64,000 nucleotides of DNA from Shimia sp. Alg240-R146 (lineage in GTDB: Bacteria; Pseudomonadota; Alphaproteobacteria; Rhodobacterales; Rhodobacteraceae), in contig NZ_CAMZOK010000001.1 of assembly GCF_947331465.1 (NCBI RefSeq), positions 248,001 to 312,000 on the forward strand. The letters are read 5' to 3'. The notes under the pieces are model-generated. The model ran no database searches and had not been told where the DNA came from. It was given only the letters and a program-made list of their open reading frames with translations. Of the stretch, positions 8,810-16,962 are shown one piece after another; within the stretch, counting starts at the first letter, position 1, and every line of letters starts with the position of its first letter. The translations under genes were made by a program, and so were the position numbers.

Positions 8810-9753
8810 ATCGTACCTTCCTGCAGTAAGCGCCACTCAGCGATCATGTCAGCCGGAGAAACCAACCCTGTCTCTCCCGTTATTCGTTGCCACAGGGTCA
8901 CGTCCAGACTCACTTCGCCAACCGCCGACTCCGGTGCCGGACGCCAAACATAGGGATAACGCGCCGCGTCCAGAAGCCCGTGCATTGGCACGGGTTTTGC
9001 CGTGGCCACGTTGATGATCTCAGGAGGAGTCTGGCAGGCAAGCAATGCGGTCACAGCGCGCCAAATTACAGTGGGCGTTGCGTAGCTTCGTATCGGGCTT
9101 TCGCCAACTGCGATACTATCAAGCGTCACCGGCTGGCCACTCTTCATGGCACCAAACAGACTGTCCGCGCCGACTGTGTTGGCCAGCCGCATCGCAATAG
9201 AGAAGGGCGCGCCTACACCTTTGTTACGATTAATCAGCCTCTGTTCCATCTCAATCTTGGCCACGCCATAGGCATTCATCGGAGCTACAGCGCTATTTTC
9301 TTCGGCTCTCATTGATGGACCGTAAACTGCGCTTGAGGAACAGTGCAAAACCCGCTTCGCGCCAACGACACTTGCAATATCAACTGCGCGGTCCGCCAGA
9401 AGGGTGTTCTCTGAAAAGTCACCGCTGCCCGGTACAGTGCCCCATAAGGCCAACACAGCCCCTGCCTTTGGCAGGCTGTCCAAATCTGTGTCCGCGTCCA
9501 ATTGAAGATCGACAGGTGTTGCCAAGGATCGGCCGGACCAAATCGGGGACCAAGGTCCCAAGAGCGATGGGTTCAGTTCGGCCGACGTCTGCAACAAACG
9601 CCCTACTTTGCCCGTACTGCCCAGTACCAAAAGCCGGTTTGCTGGTGCTGCGTTTGTCCAATTCAAGTTAAGTTCCGCCGTCAAAAGCCATTTGTCCAAA
9701 ACCGCACTAACGTATCTAGCGCCATGCGTGCCAAAACTGTCAACCACATCCAA
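8806..9753 (-). CDS. NAD(P)-binding epimerase/dehydratase-like protein
   Basis: Up to 315 residues. The nucleotide-binding motif is VLGSTGKVGR near residue 45; an SSSAVYGP segment and a YGVAK (YxxxK) near residue 180 complete the extended SDR pattern. It probably modifies a nucleotide sugar for the polymer made by the neighbouring sugar transferase, to which it is coupled by an ATGA overlap. The start is uncertain: this frame opens at TTG 9753, with GTG 9747 and a TTG just before NWTNAAP as alternatives, and the conserved domain begins only at about residue 39. Substrate unknown. Confidence 0.75.
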   Translation of the reverse strand: MDVVDSFGTHGARYVSAVLDKWLLTAELNLNWTNAAPANRLLVLGSTGKVGRLLQTSAELNPSLLGPWSPIWSGRSLATPVDLQLDADTDLDSLPKAGAVLALWGTVPGSGDFSENTLLADRAVDIASVVGAKRVLHCSSSAVYGPSMRAEENSAVAPMNAYGVAKIEMEQRLINRNKGVGAPFSIAMRLANTVGADSLFGAMKSGQPVTLDSIAVGESPIRSYATPTVIWRAVTALLACQTPPEIINVATAKPVPMHGLLDAARYPYVWRPAPESAVGEVSLDVTLWQRITGETGLVSPADMIAEWRLLQEGTI

Positions 9754-9836
9754 ATCACGGCGCGGCAGAATACCGCTTGGCGTGGCCTCAATCCGGCGCT
9801 AGCGTCGCCGCAAATCATGCGAGGGGAGCACAGTAA

Positions 9837-10745
9837 ATGACCGATCACGTCACCACTCATCAGGCCGCTGATGACGCGCGCAACGAGGACATCAAAATCT
9901 GGCTCAACGGCCGCATTGTGCCCAAAGCCGAGGCGGTTGTCTCCGTCTATGATAGTGGCTTTATGCTGGGTGATGGCGTCTGGGAGGGGCTACGCCTTTA
10001 CAACGGTCACTGGGCGTTCCTCACAGAACATATCGACCGCCTTTTTGAGGCCGCCAAGGCCATCGACCTAGACATTGGACTCGATCGGGTAGGTGTCATT
10101 CAGGCGCTTGAAGACACCCGCGCCGCCAACAATATGACCACGGATGCTCATGCCCGTCTCATGGTCACACGCGGTGTGAAAACCCGCCCGTTTCAACACC
10201 CCGGCCTGTCTCAGCAAGGCCCGACAATGACCATCATCATGGAACACTCCAAACCCTCGCTGCCGCGTCCAATTCGCTTGGCCACCGTGCCGCATATTCG
10301 CGGATTGCCGATGACGCAGGACCCCAAGCTGAATTCTCATTCCAAGCTCAACTGCATCCTCGCTTGTATCGCGGCTGAAAAGGCTGGAGCAGACGAGGCG
10401 CTGATGCTTGACATCAATGGTTTCGTGAACACCACCAACGCCTGCAACTTCTTTATCGTGCGCAAGGGCGCGGTTTGGACTTCAACTGGCGATTACTGCA
10501 TGAACGGCATCACCCGCCAAAAAGTGATTGATGTGTGTCGTGCCGACGGGATTCCGGTGTTTGAACGCAACTACTCTTTGGTCGACACCTACGGCGCGGA
10601 TGAGGCGTTTCTCACCGGAACCTTTGGTGCGCAAACTCCCATCAGCGAAATTGACGGTCGCCAGATCGGGTCAGGGGAGATGGGCGAAATGACCAAACAC
10701 ATCCGCGCGCTGTACAAGGACTTGGTGGCGCAAGACGCAGCGTAA
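9837..10745 (+). CDS. Class IV (branched-chain-type) aminotransferase
   Basis: 302 residues, a PLP-dependent fold IV aminotransferase such as branched-chain or D-amino-acid transaminase. Key features: SGFMLGDGVWEGLR near residue 40, ARLMVTRG, the lysine region SHSKLNCILA (the Lys should carry PLP), EALMLDINGFVNTTNACN and the FLTGTFG block. AGGGGAG lies upstream of the ATG. The next gene, a small sulfotransferase-like protein, follows after 58 bases that contain an 11-bp tandem array. Neither an ilv pathway gene nor a D-amino acid gene is adjacent, so the substrate is open. Confidence 0.85.
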   Translation: MTDHVTTHQAADDARNEDIKIWLNGRIVPKAEAVVSVYDSGFMLGDGVWEGLRLYNGHWAFLTEHIDRLFEAAKAIDLDIGLDRVGVIQALEDTRAANNMTTDAHARLMVTRGVKTRPFQHPGLSQQGPTMTIIMEHSKPSLPRPIRLATVPHIRGLPMTQDPKLNSHSKLNCILACIAAEKAGADEALMLDINGFVNTTNACNFFIVRKGAVWTSTGDYCMNGITRQKVIDVCRADGIPVFERNYSLVDTYGADEAFLTGTFGAQTPISEIDGRQIGSGEMGEMTKHIRALYKDLVAQDAA

Positions 10746-10752
10746 ATCGAAC

Positions 10753-10785
10753 CTACGCAATACAGTCGCGATACCGACGCGATAC
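10753..10785 (-). repeat. 11-bp tandem array, copy 1
   Basis: On the minus strand three exact-length units follow each other: GTATCGCGTCG (10785-10775), GTATCGCGACT (10774-10764) and GTATTGCGTAG (10763-10753). The same unit recurs at 25888 and 60865. It lies between the aminotransferase stop and the sulfotransferase-like start. Confidence 0.7.
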
Positions 10786-10803
10786 AGACAGGAGTTTTGC
10801 CCC

Positions 10804-11520
10804 ATGAAAATCGCCATGTGGAGCGGCCCCCGCAACCTTTCGACGGCCATGATGTATGCCTTTGGCAATCGCCCGGATTGCGCTGTGGTGGACGAGCCGT
10901 TTTATGCTGCCTACCTGTCGATGACGGGTCTGGATCACCCGATGCGTCGTCAAATTCTTGCGGCGCAGGTCCAAAACCCAAATGCGGTTGCTGAGGCACT
11001 TTCCGGGGCGCACCCCAATGGAAAAACTGTATTTTATCAAAAGCATATGACGCAGCACATGATCGAAGGTGTACCACGCAACTGGATGCGGGACGTGACC
11101 AACGTTTTCCTAATCCGCCATCCGGCGCGTGTCATCGCATCGTATACCGCCAAACGTGAAAACCCGACTCTTTCTGACATTGGTTTTGCCCAACAGGCGG
11201 ACCTTTTTGATCTGGTCACATCTTGGGGGCATAAACCGGTGGTGATTGACAGTCACGACATCCGCGAACGCCCACGGGAAATGATTGAAAAACTATGTGA
11301 TGCCATTGGGTTAGACTTTGATCCGAATATGTTGATCTGGCCCAAAGGCGGCCATGCGCAGGATGGAGTTTGGGCGCCTCACTGGTATGGCTCAGTGTGG
11401 GAGTCGACTGGTTTTGCTGGCGCCGAAGGCCCGCTTCCTCAGGTTCCAAATGAGCTCGAGTCTGTTCTGAAATCCGCTTTACCGCATTACGAAAAAATGC
11501 GGTCTGCAAAGCTGTTCTGA
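10804..11520 (+). CDS. Sulfotransferase-like P-loop protein
   Basis: 238 residues, cytosolic. The N-terminus MKIAMWSGPRNLSTAMM is a variant of the PAPS-binding P-loop found in a branch of the sulfotransferase fold, and FLIRHPARVIASY (about residue 100) matches the 3'-phosphate binding region (R and S). The family often sits next to class IV aminotransferases, as here, so a role in small-molecule metabolism rather than polysaccharide sulfation is possible. An ACAGGAG precedes the ATG. The acceptor is unknown. Confidence 0.65.
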   Translation: MKIAMWSGPRNLSTAMMYAFGNRPDCAVVDEPFYAAYLSMTGLDHPMRRQILAAQVQNPNAVAEALSGAHPNGKTVFYQKHMTQHMIEGVPRNWMRDVTNVFLIRHPARVIASYTAKRENPTLSDIGFAQQADLFDLVTSWGHKPVVIDSHDIRERPREMIEKLCDAIGLDFDPNMLIWPKGGHAQDGVWAPHWYGSVWESTGFAGAEGPLPQVPNELESVLKSALPHYEKMRSAKLF

Positions 11521-11646
11521 CGTCGTCAGATCGCAAGCCAATCACCAAATGTCAGCGCAGAACAAGCAGCAAAACAACTGCAGGGTTTTCCTGCTGCGAT
11601 GCAGCGTGTATGCAGAACTCAAAGTTGGTTTTCAGGGTACAAATAT

Positions 11647-12213
11647 ATGTTGGAAGTTACTGAAACGCGCTTGCCCGGGGTCGTATTGCTGACCCCCGCT
11701 AGGTTTGGCGATCACCGTGGGTTTTTTTCCGAAAGCTGGAACCGCAAGCGTATGGCTGAAGCCGGCCTGGACATTGATTTTGTTCAAGATAACCATTCTC
11801 TTTCGAGCGATGTGGGCACAATTCGGGGTCTGCATTTTCAAACCCCACCGCATGCACAAGGCAAGTTGGTGCGCTGTGGTCGAGGCGCACTATTCGACGT
11901 GGCAGTGGACATTCGCAACGGCAGCCCCACCTACGGTGAGTGGGTAGGTGAAGAATTGACGGCCGAGAATGGCAAACAGCTTTGGGTGCCACCTGGTTTT
12001 GCACATGGATTTGTCACCCGCCTGCCAGACACCGAAATAATCTACAAATGCACCGACTATTACGCACCTGATTGTGACGCAGGTTTGCGTTGGGACAGCT
12101 GCGGAATCGAGTGGGGCTTTGACGGCGATCCGGTTCTTTCGGAAAAGGATACAGCAGCACCAGCACTTGAAGGCTTCGTTAGCCCTTTCACCTTTGAGGA
12201 ACCCGCAAAATGA
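11647..12213 (+). CDS. rfbC: dTDP-4-dehydrorhamnose 3,5-epimerase
   Basis: 188 residues, the usual size. RfbC epimerises dTDP-4-keto-6-deoxyglucose at C3 and C5 in L-rhamnose synthesis. The cupin-like core has [20 protein letters not shown] and [20 protein letters not shown], which holds the active-site histidine, and later the GFAHGFVT block. The ATG at 11647 matches the family N-terminus; the frame runs 48 bases further upstream without similarity. First gene of rfbC-B-D-A, overlapping rfbB by ATGA. Confidence 0.95.
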   Translation: MLEVTETRLPGVVLLTPARFGDHRGFFSESWNRKRMAEAGLDIDFVQDNHSLSSDVGTIRGLHFQTPPHAQGKLVRCGRGALFDVAVDIRNGSPTYGEWVGEELTAENGKQLWVPPGFAHGFVTRLPDTEIIYKCTDYYAPDCDAGLRWDSCGIEWGFDGDPVLSEKDTAAPALEGFVSPFTFEEPAK

Positions 12214-13259
12214 AACTTCTTGTTACAGGCGGTGCTGGATTTATCGGGTCCGCTGTTGTGCGTTTGGCAGTGTCGCGTGGGCATGAGGTCATAAATCTTG
12301 ACGCACTCACTTATGCGGCTTGCCTTGAGAACGTTGCTGATGTGGCTGAAAGCCCGCTCTATACCTTTGAAAAGGCAGATATTCGTGACCGTGCGGCTTT
12401 GGATGCGATTTTCGCTAAGCATAAGCCCGAGGTCGTGATGCACCTGGCCGCCGAGTCCCATGTGGACCGCTCGATCGACGGGCCAGGCGACTTTATCGAA
12501 ACGAATATAACAGGCACTTACAACATGCTGGAAGCAGCGCGCAGCTATTGGGTGGACGCCGGTAAACCCGAGTCTTTCCGCTTCCATCACATCTCTACCG
12601 ATGAGGTTTTTGGCTCACTGTCGAGCGACCCTGATGTGCAGTTCACCGAGACCACTGCATATGACCCCCGCAGCCCATACTCCGCTTCCAAGGCGGCATC
12701 TGACCACCTCGTCCGCGCGTGGCAAGAGACTTATGGCCTGCCCGTTGTCCTGACAAATTGCTCAAACAACTACGGACCTTATCACTTCCCGGAGAAGCTG
12801 ATTCCGGTCGTAATTCTCAACGCACTGGCTGGAAAAGACCTGCCGATCTACGGGGATGGCTCCAACGTGCGTGATTGGCTTTACGTTGAGGATCACGCTG
12901 ACGCGCTTTTGCTGGTGGCAGAGAAGGGTGCGCTGGGCCGATCCTACAACATTGGTGGTGAGAACGAGCGAAGCAACCTTGAGCTGGTGCAAACCTTGTG
13001 CGCAATCCTTGACGAGAAACAGCCAAAGGCCGGTGGCGGCTCCTACAGCGATCAGATCACGTTTGTCACCGATCGCCCCGGTCATGATGCACGATATGCC
13101 ATCGACCCAACCCGCATTCGAAACGAGTTGAACTGGAGACCGAGCGTGACCGTCGAAGAAGGTTTGGCACTCACTGTTGCGTGGTATTTGGCAAATGAGA
13201 CATGGTGGCGTCCCTTGCAGGAACGGCACGGAGTCGGAAAAAGGCTGGGTACCGGTTAA
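12210..13259 (+). CDS. rfbB: dTDP-glucose 4,6-dehydratase
   Basis: 349 residues. Extended SDR enzyme for the second step of dTDP-rhamnose synthesis. [12 protein letters not shown] near the N-terminus binds [27 protein letters not shown] (with catalytic Asp-Glu) and [10 protein letters not shown] (YxxxK) are all present. The C-terminal part holds [15 protein letters not shown] and [11 protein letters not shown]. It is coupled to rfbC by an ATGA overlap; rfbD starts 56 bases after its stop. Confidence 0.97.
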   Translation: MKLLVTGGAGFIGSAVVRLAVSRGHEVINLDALTYAACLENVADVAESPLYTFEKADIRDRAALDAIFAKHKPEVVMHLAAESHVDRSIDGPGDFIETNITGTYNMLEAARSYWVDAGKPESFRFHHISTDEVFGSLSSDPDVQFTETTAYDPRSPYSASKAASDHLVRAWQETYGLPVVLTNCSNNYGPYHFPEKLIPVVILNALAGKDLPIYGDGSNVRDWLYVEDHADALLLVAEKGALGRSYNIGGENERSNLELVQTLCAILDEKQPKAGGGSYSDQITFVTDRPGHDARYAIDPTRIRNELNWRPSVTVEEGLALTVAWYLANETWWRPLQERHGVGKRLGTG

Positions 13260-13315
13260 ACACCGGTGCCCTAGCGCGAAAACCGTCATTGCAGCAGACG
13301 AAACAAGGTTTGATC

Positions 13316-14191
13316 ATGACCCAAGTGTCGACAGCACAAAACGACCTCATTCTGGTTTTTGGCCGTACGGGGCAAGTCGCAACAGAACTGCAACGGCAAA
13401 GTGACCGCTTAATCGCACTGGGTCGGGAAGACGCGGATCTGGACGACCCCAAAGCCTGCGCAAAGATCATTGCGGAAACCAAAGCGGTCGCCGTGATTAA
13501 TGCGGCGGCCTACACAGCAGTGGACAAAGCTGAAGAAGAAGAGCCTTTGGCAACACGCATCAATGGTGAATCACCAAAAGCCATGGCGGAGGCCTGTGCT
13601 GAAAGAGGCCTGCCGTTTGTGCATATCTCGACGGACTATGTGTTTGATGGCTCTGGCACGGCGCCGTGGCGCCCATCGGACCCATCGGGACCTCTCGGCG
13701 CCTATGGCCGGTCTAAATTGGCAGGCGAGAACGGCGTTTGGGCCGCAGGTGGCAATGCTGCGATCTTGCGCACAAGCTGGGTTTTCTCTGCACATGGAAA
13801 CAATTTTGTAAAAACGATGCTTCGACTTGCAGAAACGCGCGATGCGTTGACGATTGTCGGCGATCAGGTGGGCGGACCGACCTCTGCCGCAGATATCGCG
13901 GGGGCCTGCCTAAAGATGACCGAAGGGATGCTCGCCGGTCAAAAAGGCGGCACCTATCATTTCTCGGGTGCACCAGACGCCAGCTGGGCGGATTTTGCCC
14001 GCGAAATCTTTGAACAGGCCGGACACATGGTGGCGATCACCGATATTCCGTCTTCCGAGTATCCTACTCCGGCTAAACGCCCCGCAAATTCGCGGATGGA
14101 TTGCAGTGCATTGGCGCGCGACTTTGGCATTAAGCGCCCGGATTGGCGTGTTAGCCTCGCGGCTGTTTTGAACGATTTGAAAGGTAACTGA
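13316..14191 (+). CDS. rfbD: dTDP-4-dehydrorhamnose reductase
   Basis: 291 residues. NADPH-dependent reductase for the last step of dTDP-L-rhamnose synthesis. The N-terminus [10 protein letters not shown] is the dinucleotide-binding loop; [24 protein letters not shown] and YGRSKLAGE are family blocks with the YxxxK catalytic pair. The ATG at 13316 is preceded by AAGG at 7 bases; a longer frame from 13202 would overlap rfbB and add unrelated sequence. rfbA follows after one base. Confidence 0.96.
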   Translation: MTQVSTAQNDLILVFGRTGQVATELQRQSDRLIALGREDADLDDPKACAKIIAETKAVAVINAAAYTAVDKAEEEEPLATRINGESPKAMAEACAERGLPFVHISTDYVFDGSGTAPWRPSDPSGPLGAYGRSKLAGENGVWAAGGNAAILRTSWVFSAHGNNFVKTMLRLAETRDALTIVGDQVGGPTSAADIAGACLKMTEGMLAGQKGGTYHFSGAPDASWADFAREIFEQAGHMVAITDIPSSEYPTPAKRPANSRMDCSALARDFGIKRPDWRVSLAAVLNDLKGN

Positions 14192-14192
14192 T

Positions 14193-15068
14193 ATGACCAA
14201 GCGCAAGGGAATTATTCTCGCGGGTGGCTCCGGCACACGACTTTACCCAATCACCATGGGCGTCTCAAAACAGCTTTTGCCGATCTACGACAAGCCGATG
14301 GTCTACTATCCTCTCAGCGTTCTAATGCTTGCGGGTATTCGGGAGGTGGCAATCATTACTACGCCCGAGGATCAGGCCCAATTTCAGCGCCTGCTGCAGG
14401 ATGGAAGCCAGTGGGGCATGCAATTTACCTACATCGTGCAACCCAGCCCTGATGGATTGGCACAGGCGTTTATTCTTGCCGAAGACTTTCTGAACGGTGC
14501 GCCGTCTACGTTGGTGCTTGGGGACAATATTTTCTTTGGCCACGGACTGCCGGAAATCCTCGCCAGCGCTGATGCAAAGACCGATGGTGGAACGGTTTTT
14601 GGCTATCGCGTGGCGGATCCTGAGCGCTACGGCGTGGTCGATTTCGATGAACAAGGCAACGCGGTGTCCATCATCGAAAAGCCGGAAGTTCCGCCTTCAA
14701 ATTTCGCGGTGACGGGCTTGTACTTTCTTGACGGCGATGCTCCTGCGCGTGCGCGCGATGTTGTGCCCTCGGACCGAGGTGAGTTGGAGATCACCACCCT
14801 CTTGGAAATGTATTTGAACGAGGGATCTTTGTCTGTCCAGAGAATGGGACGTGGATATGCGTGGCTGGACACGGGCACGCACGGATCACTCCTGGATGCT
14901 GGAAATTTTGTCCGCACGCTCGAGCAGCGCCAGGGTCTACAAACGGGTAGCCCAGATGAAATTGCTTTTGATCAGGGATGGATTTCGCATGATCAGCTGG
15001 CCGTGCGGGCAAAATTGTTCGCCAAGAATTCTTACGGAAAATATCTTGAACGGCTTTTGCAGGGATAA
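14193..15068 (+). CDS. rfbA: Glucose-1-phosphate thymidylyltransferase
   Basis: 291 residues. RfbA makes dTDP-glucose from dTTP and glucose-1-phosphate, the entry step of the pathway. The nucleotide-binding signature [20 protein letters not shown] lies at about residues 10-29, followed by [29 protein letters not shown] and AWLDTGTH. It starts one base after rfbD, so all four rfb genes form one transcription unit. Confidence 0.97.
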   Translation: MTKRKGIILAGGSGTRLYPITMGVSKQLLPIYDKPMVYYPLSVLMLAGIREVAIITTPEDQAQFQRLLQDGSQWGMQFTYIVQPSPDGLAQAFILAEDFLNGAPSTLVLGDNIFFGHGLPEILASADAKTDGGTVFGYRVADPERYGVVDFDEQGNAVSIIEKPEVPPSNFAVTGLYFLDGDAPARARDVVPSDRGELEITTLLEMYLNEGSLSVQRMGRGYAWLDTGTHGSLLDAGNFVRTLEQRQGLQTGSPDEIAFDQGWISHDQLAVRAKLFAKNSYGKYLERLLQG

Positions 15069-15155
15069 CTTGGGACATCCCAGCCCAAAGGTCCTGTGAC
15101 CAAGTCAATATTCTCTAAATTGGCGATTTCGGATATTTGAACGCCCTGTGCTCGC

Positions 15156-15185
15156 CAAACGAGCCATTGTGAAATGGCCCGTTTG
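15156..15185. other. Stable inverted repeat between rfbA and a sulfotransferase gene
   Basis: CAAACGAGCCATT pairs with AATGGCCCGTTTG over 13 positions with a single mismatch and a GTGA loop. It lies between convergent genes and may end transcription from both, but there is no T-run on either side. Confidence 0.5.
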
Positions 15186-15214
15186 CAAGGTGCGGTGTTC
15201 TGTCGTCTGCTGTT

Positions 15215-16078
15215 CTACAACCAGCTAGAGGGTGGTTCAAAACCCAAGTCCGTCAATTCGGATTTGATACGCGAAACATCTTCGGCAAACAGTTCAGGGA
15301 AGAAATCCGGCATCGACACTTTCACCGATTCCGTTGTGCGTTTTTCCAAGAGCGATTGCGGGTAATCAAAATTGGAGATCCCGAGAAAGTCCTCAATGGA
15401 CTTCAGCGTGCCTCGTTGATCGGCATGAAGGTCCTCGTAAAACAGGGCTTTCCAAGTTTCACGCGGCAATCCGTCATTCACACGTCGCAGAACCGCACCA
15501 TATTCGGCGTTGTCCCACAGAAAGTCCTTCTTGGCGAAGTCTTGGAAATCTTCGGGTTTCCAGCTGTCCAGCTTTTCAAGTTGGTTCGTGACCTGCAAAT
15601 GGAACTTAGTGTGGCTCCAAAGACGTTTGATCGGATCGCGCATCGTGTACAGTACGCGCAGTTTGTCGCAGTCGCCTTGAATGTGCGGCCAGGCCTCGGC
15701 TGGAACGTGTGCGGTCAAGTTGGAAAAATCACACGCGTATTTTTGCTGCCCACGCAGATCAAAAAGGTTGCTGTACCAGTGATCGTCAACCGGGCGGCTT
15801 AAATATGAGCTGACCCAGTGCAAATTCTGGCGAATGCGATCAATGTTTGCGCGCTCAGGATCGAACCTAAACAAATATCGCTGTTTGGCATTCTGCAGCC
15901 TATTTTTGTCGCTTAGCAGACCTGAATCCACATACCGGTGATAAAAATAGTGGACTTCTTTTTCCAAAGAGAAGTGCAGCTCCGGGTGACGAGACAACAC
16001 GGTGTAAAGCCACGTCGTGCCGGCTTTCATTGCGCCGATGCTGAGAAATAGATTACCAAAAAGGTGGTGGTCACTCAT
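15215..16078 (-). CDS. Sulfotransferase family protein
   Basis: 287 residues. The N-terminal LSIGAMKAGTTWLYTVL is the PAPS 5'-phosphosulfate loop and VLYTMRDPIKRLWSH contains the Arg/Ser pair of the 3'-phosphate site. It resembles the heparan-sulfate-type branch of sulfotransferases that use carbohydrate acceptors. Together with the next gene (16133-16846) it lies directly between the rhamnose genes and the glycosyltransferase/export genes, which suggests sulfation of the exported polysaccharide. The acceptor position cannot be read from the sequence. Confidence 0.85.
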   Translation of the reverse strand: MSDHHLFGNLFLSIGAMKAGTTWLYTVLSRHPELHFSLEKEVHYFYHRYVDSGLLSDKNRLQNAKQRYLFRFDPERANIDRIRQNLHWVSSYLSRPVDDHWYSNLFDLRGQQKYACDFSNLTAHVPAEAWPHIQGDCDKLRVLYTMRDPIKRLWSHTKFHLQVTNQLEKLDSWKPEDFQDFAKKDFLWDNAEYGAVLRRVNDGLPRETWKALFYEDLHADQRGTLKSIEDFLGISNFDYPQSLLEKRTTESVKVSMPDFFPELFAEDVSRIKSELTDLGFEPPSSWL

Positions 16079-16132
16079 AGATTGCTCTCCTGAACGGACG
16101 GTCCGATGCGAGGTGCATAAGCTGGTCCGATC

Positions 16133-16846
16133 TCAGATATCCCAGCCAAAAGAACGGTTTAGCAGACTCTCCAGCTGGGTTAGATCGTCGCGATAGGTGC
16201 TCTTGAGGCGGGCCATTTGTTTGGGCGCCACTTCAAGGCGATTGGGGGTTGGGGACGTGGTAGTGTTCAGCAAAGACTGATCAATTAAGTCGTAAACGCG
16301 TGGGTCGATGCTCAGGTGTTCTGCCACCTTTTTCATGACCGCGCGACCGTCTTCGCGAATTTCATCTTGTGTAAGGACCAATAGCTGTTCTTTTGAAAAA
16401 TGTTCCAGCCAACGGGTCAGGTGCTTTCCGTAGAGCCCGCCTTCGGTGGTGTTTTTAGAAAACAACGGGTTGCTTTGGTTTGAAGAACGTTCCTTGTTGC
16501 GGATCACTTGCGCTGCGGCAGAAATTGCGCGCTCAACAGGATTGCGCAGAATAACCATCAAGCGCACATCCGGTGCCTGCTCTTTGAATTCTTTGATAAG
16601 AGTATCAGAGATCCGCAGATAGGCCGGGGTGATGTCGCCGGTCTTTCCGCCGATATGTTTGATTTGTAAGCCGCTGAAAATACTTTCGTATTCCTTCAGG
16701 GGGCGCCCTACGGTTTCGCGACGGTCCCAGAAATGAATTTCTTTACCACGAGGGAAGTAGACGTCTGGGTGCATGCTCAAACGCTTGAACAGCCAAGTGG
16801 TTGCCGCCTTCTGAGCGCCAATACCAACAAAATCGGGTCGCGACAT
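16133..16846 (-). CDS. Sulfotransferase family protein
   Basis: 237 residues. GIGAQKAATTWLFKRLSMHP is the PAPS loop, KEIHFW follows as in carbohydrate sulfotransferases, and LMVILRNPVERAISAA is the 3'-phosphate site. It is shorter than the neighbour at 15215-16078 and clearly diverged from it, so the pair is not a recent duplication. It is 54 bases upstream of that gene on the same strand; the two are likely co-transcribed. Confidence 0.85.
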   Translation of the reverse strand: MSRPDFVGIGAQKAATTWLFKRLSMHPDVYFPRGKEIHFWDRRETVGRPLKEYESIFSGLQIKHIGGKTGDITPAYLRISDTLIKEFKEQAPDVRLMVILRNPVERAISAAAQVIRNKERSSNQSNPLFSKNTTEGGLYGKHLTRWLEHFSKEQLLVLTQDEIREDGRAVMKKVAEHLSIDPRVYDLIDQSLLNTTTSPTPNRLEVAPKQMARLKSTYRDDLTQLESLLNRSFGWDI

Positions 16847-16962
16847 ACCTCAAAAACTTTCTGCATTTTTCGACATGCAGGAAGTATCAGGCGCTAGATT
16901 GCCTGCGCAACCCATTTTTTCGAGTTCTTGAATATGGAAAAACCGGCAAACTCTCGCCCAAA

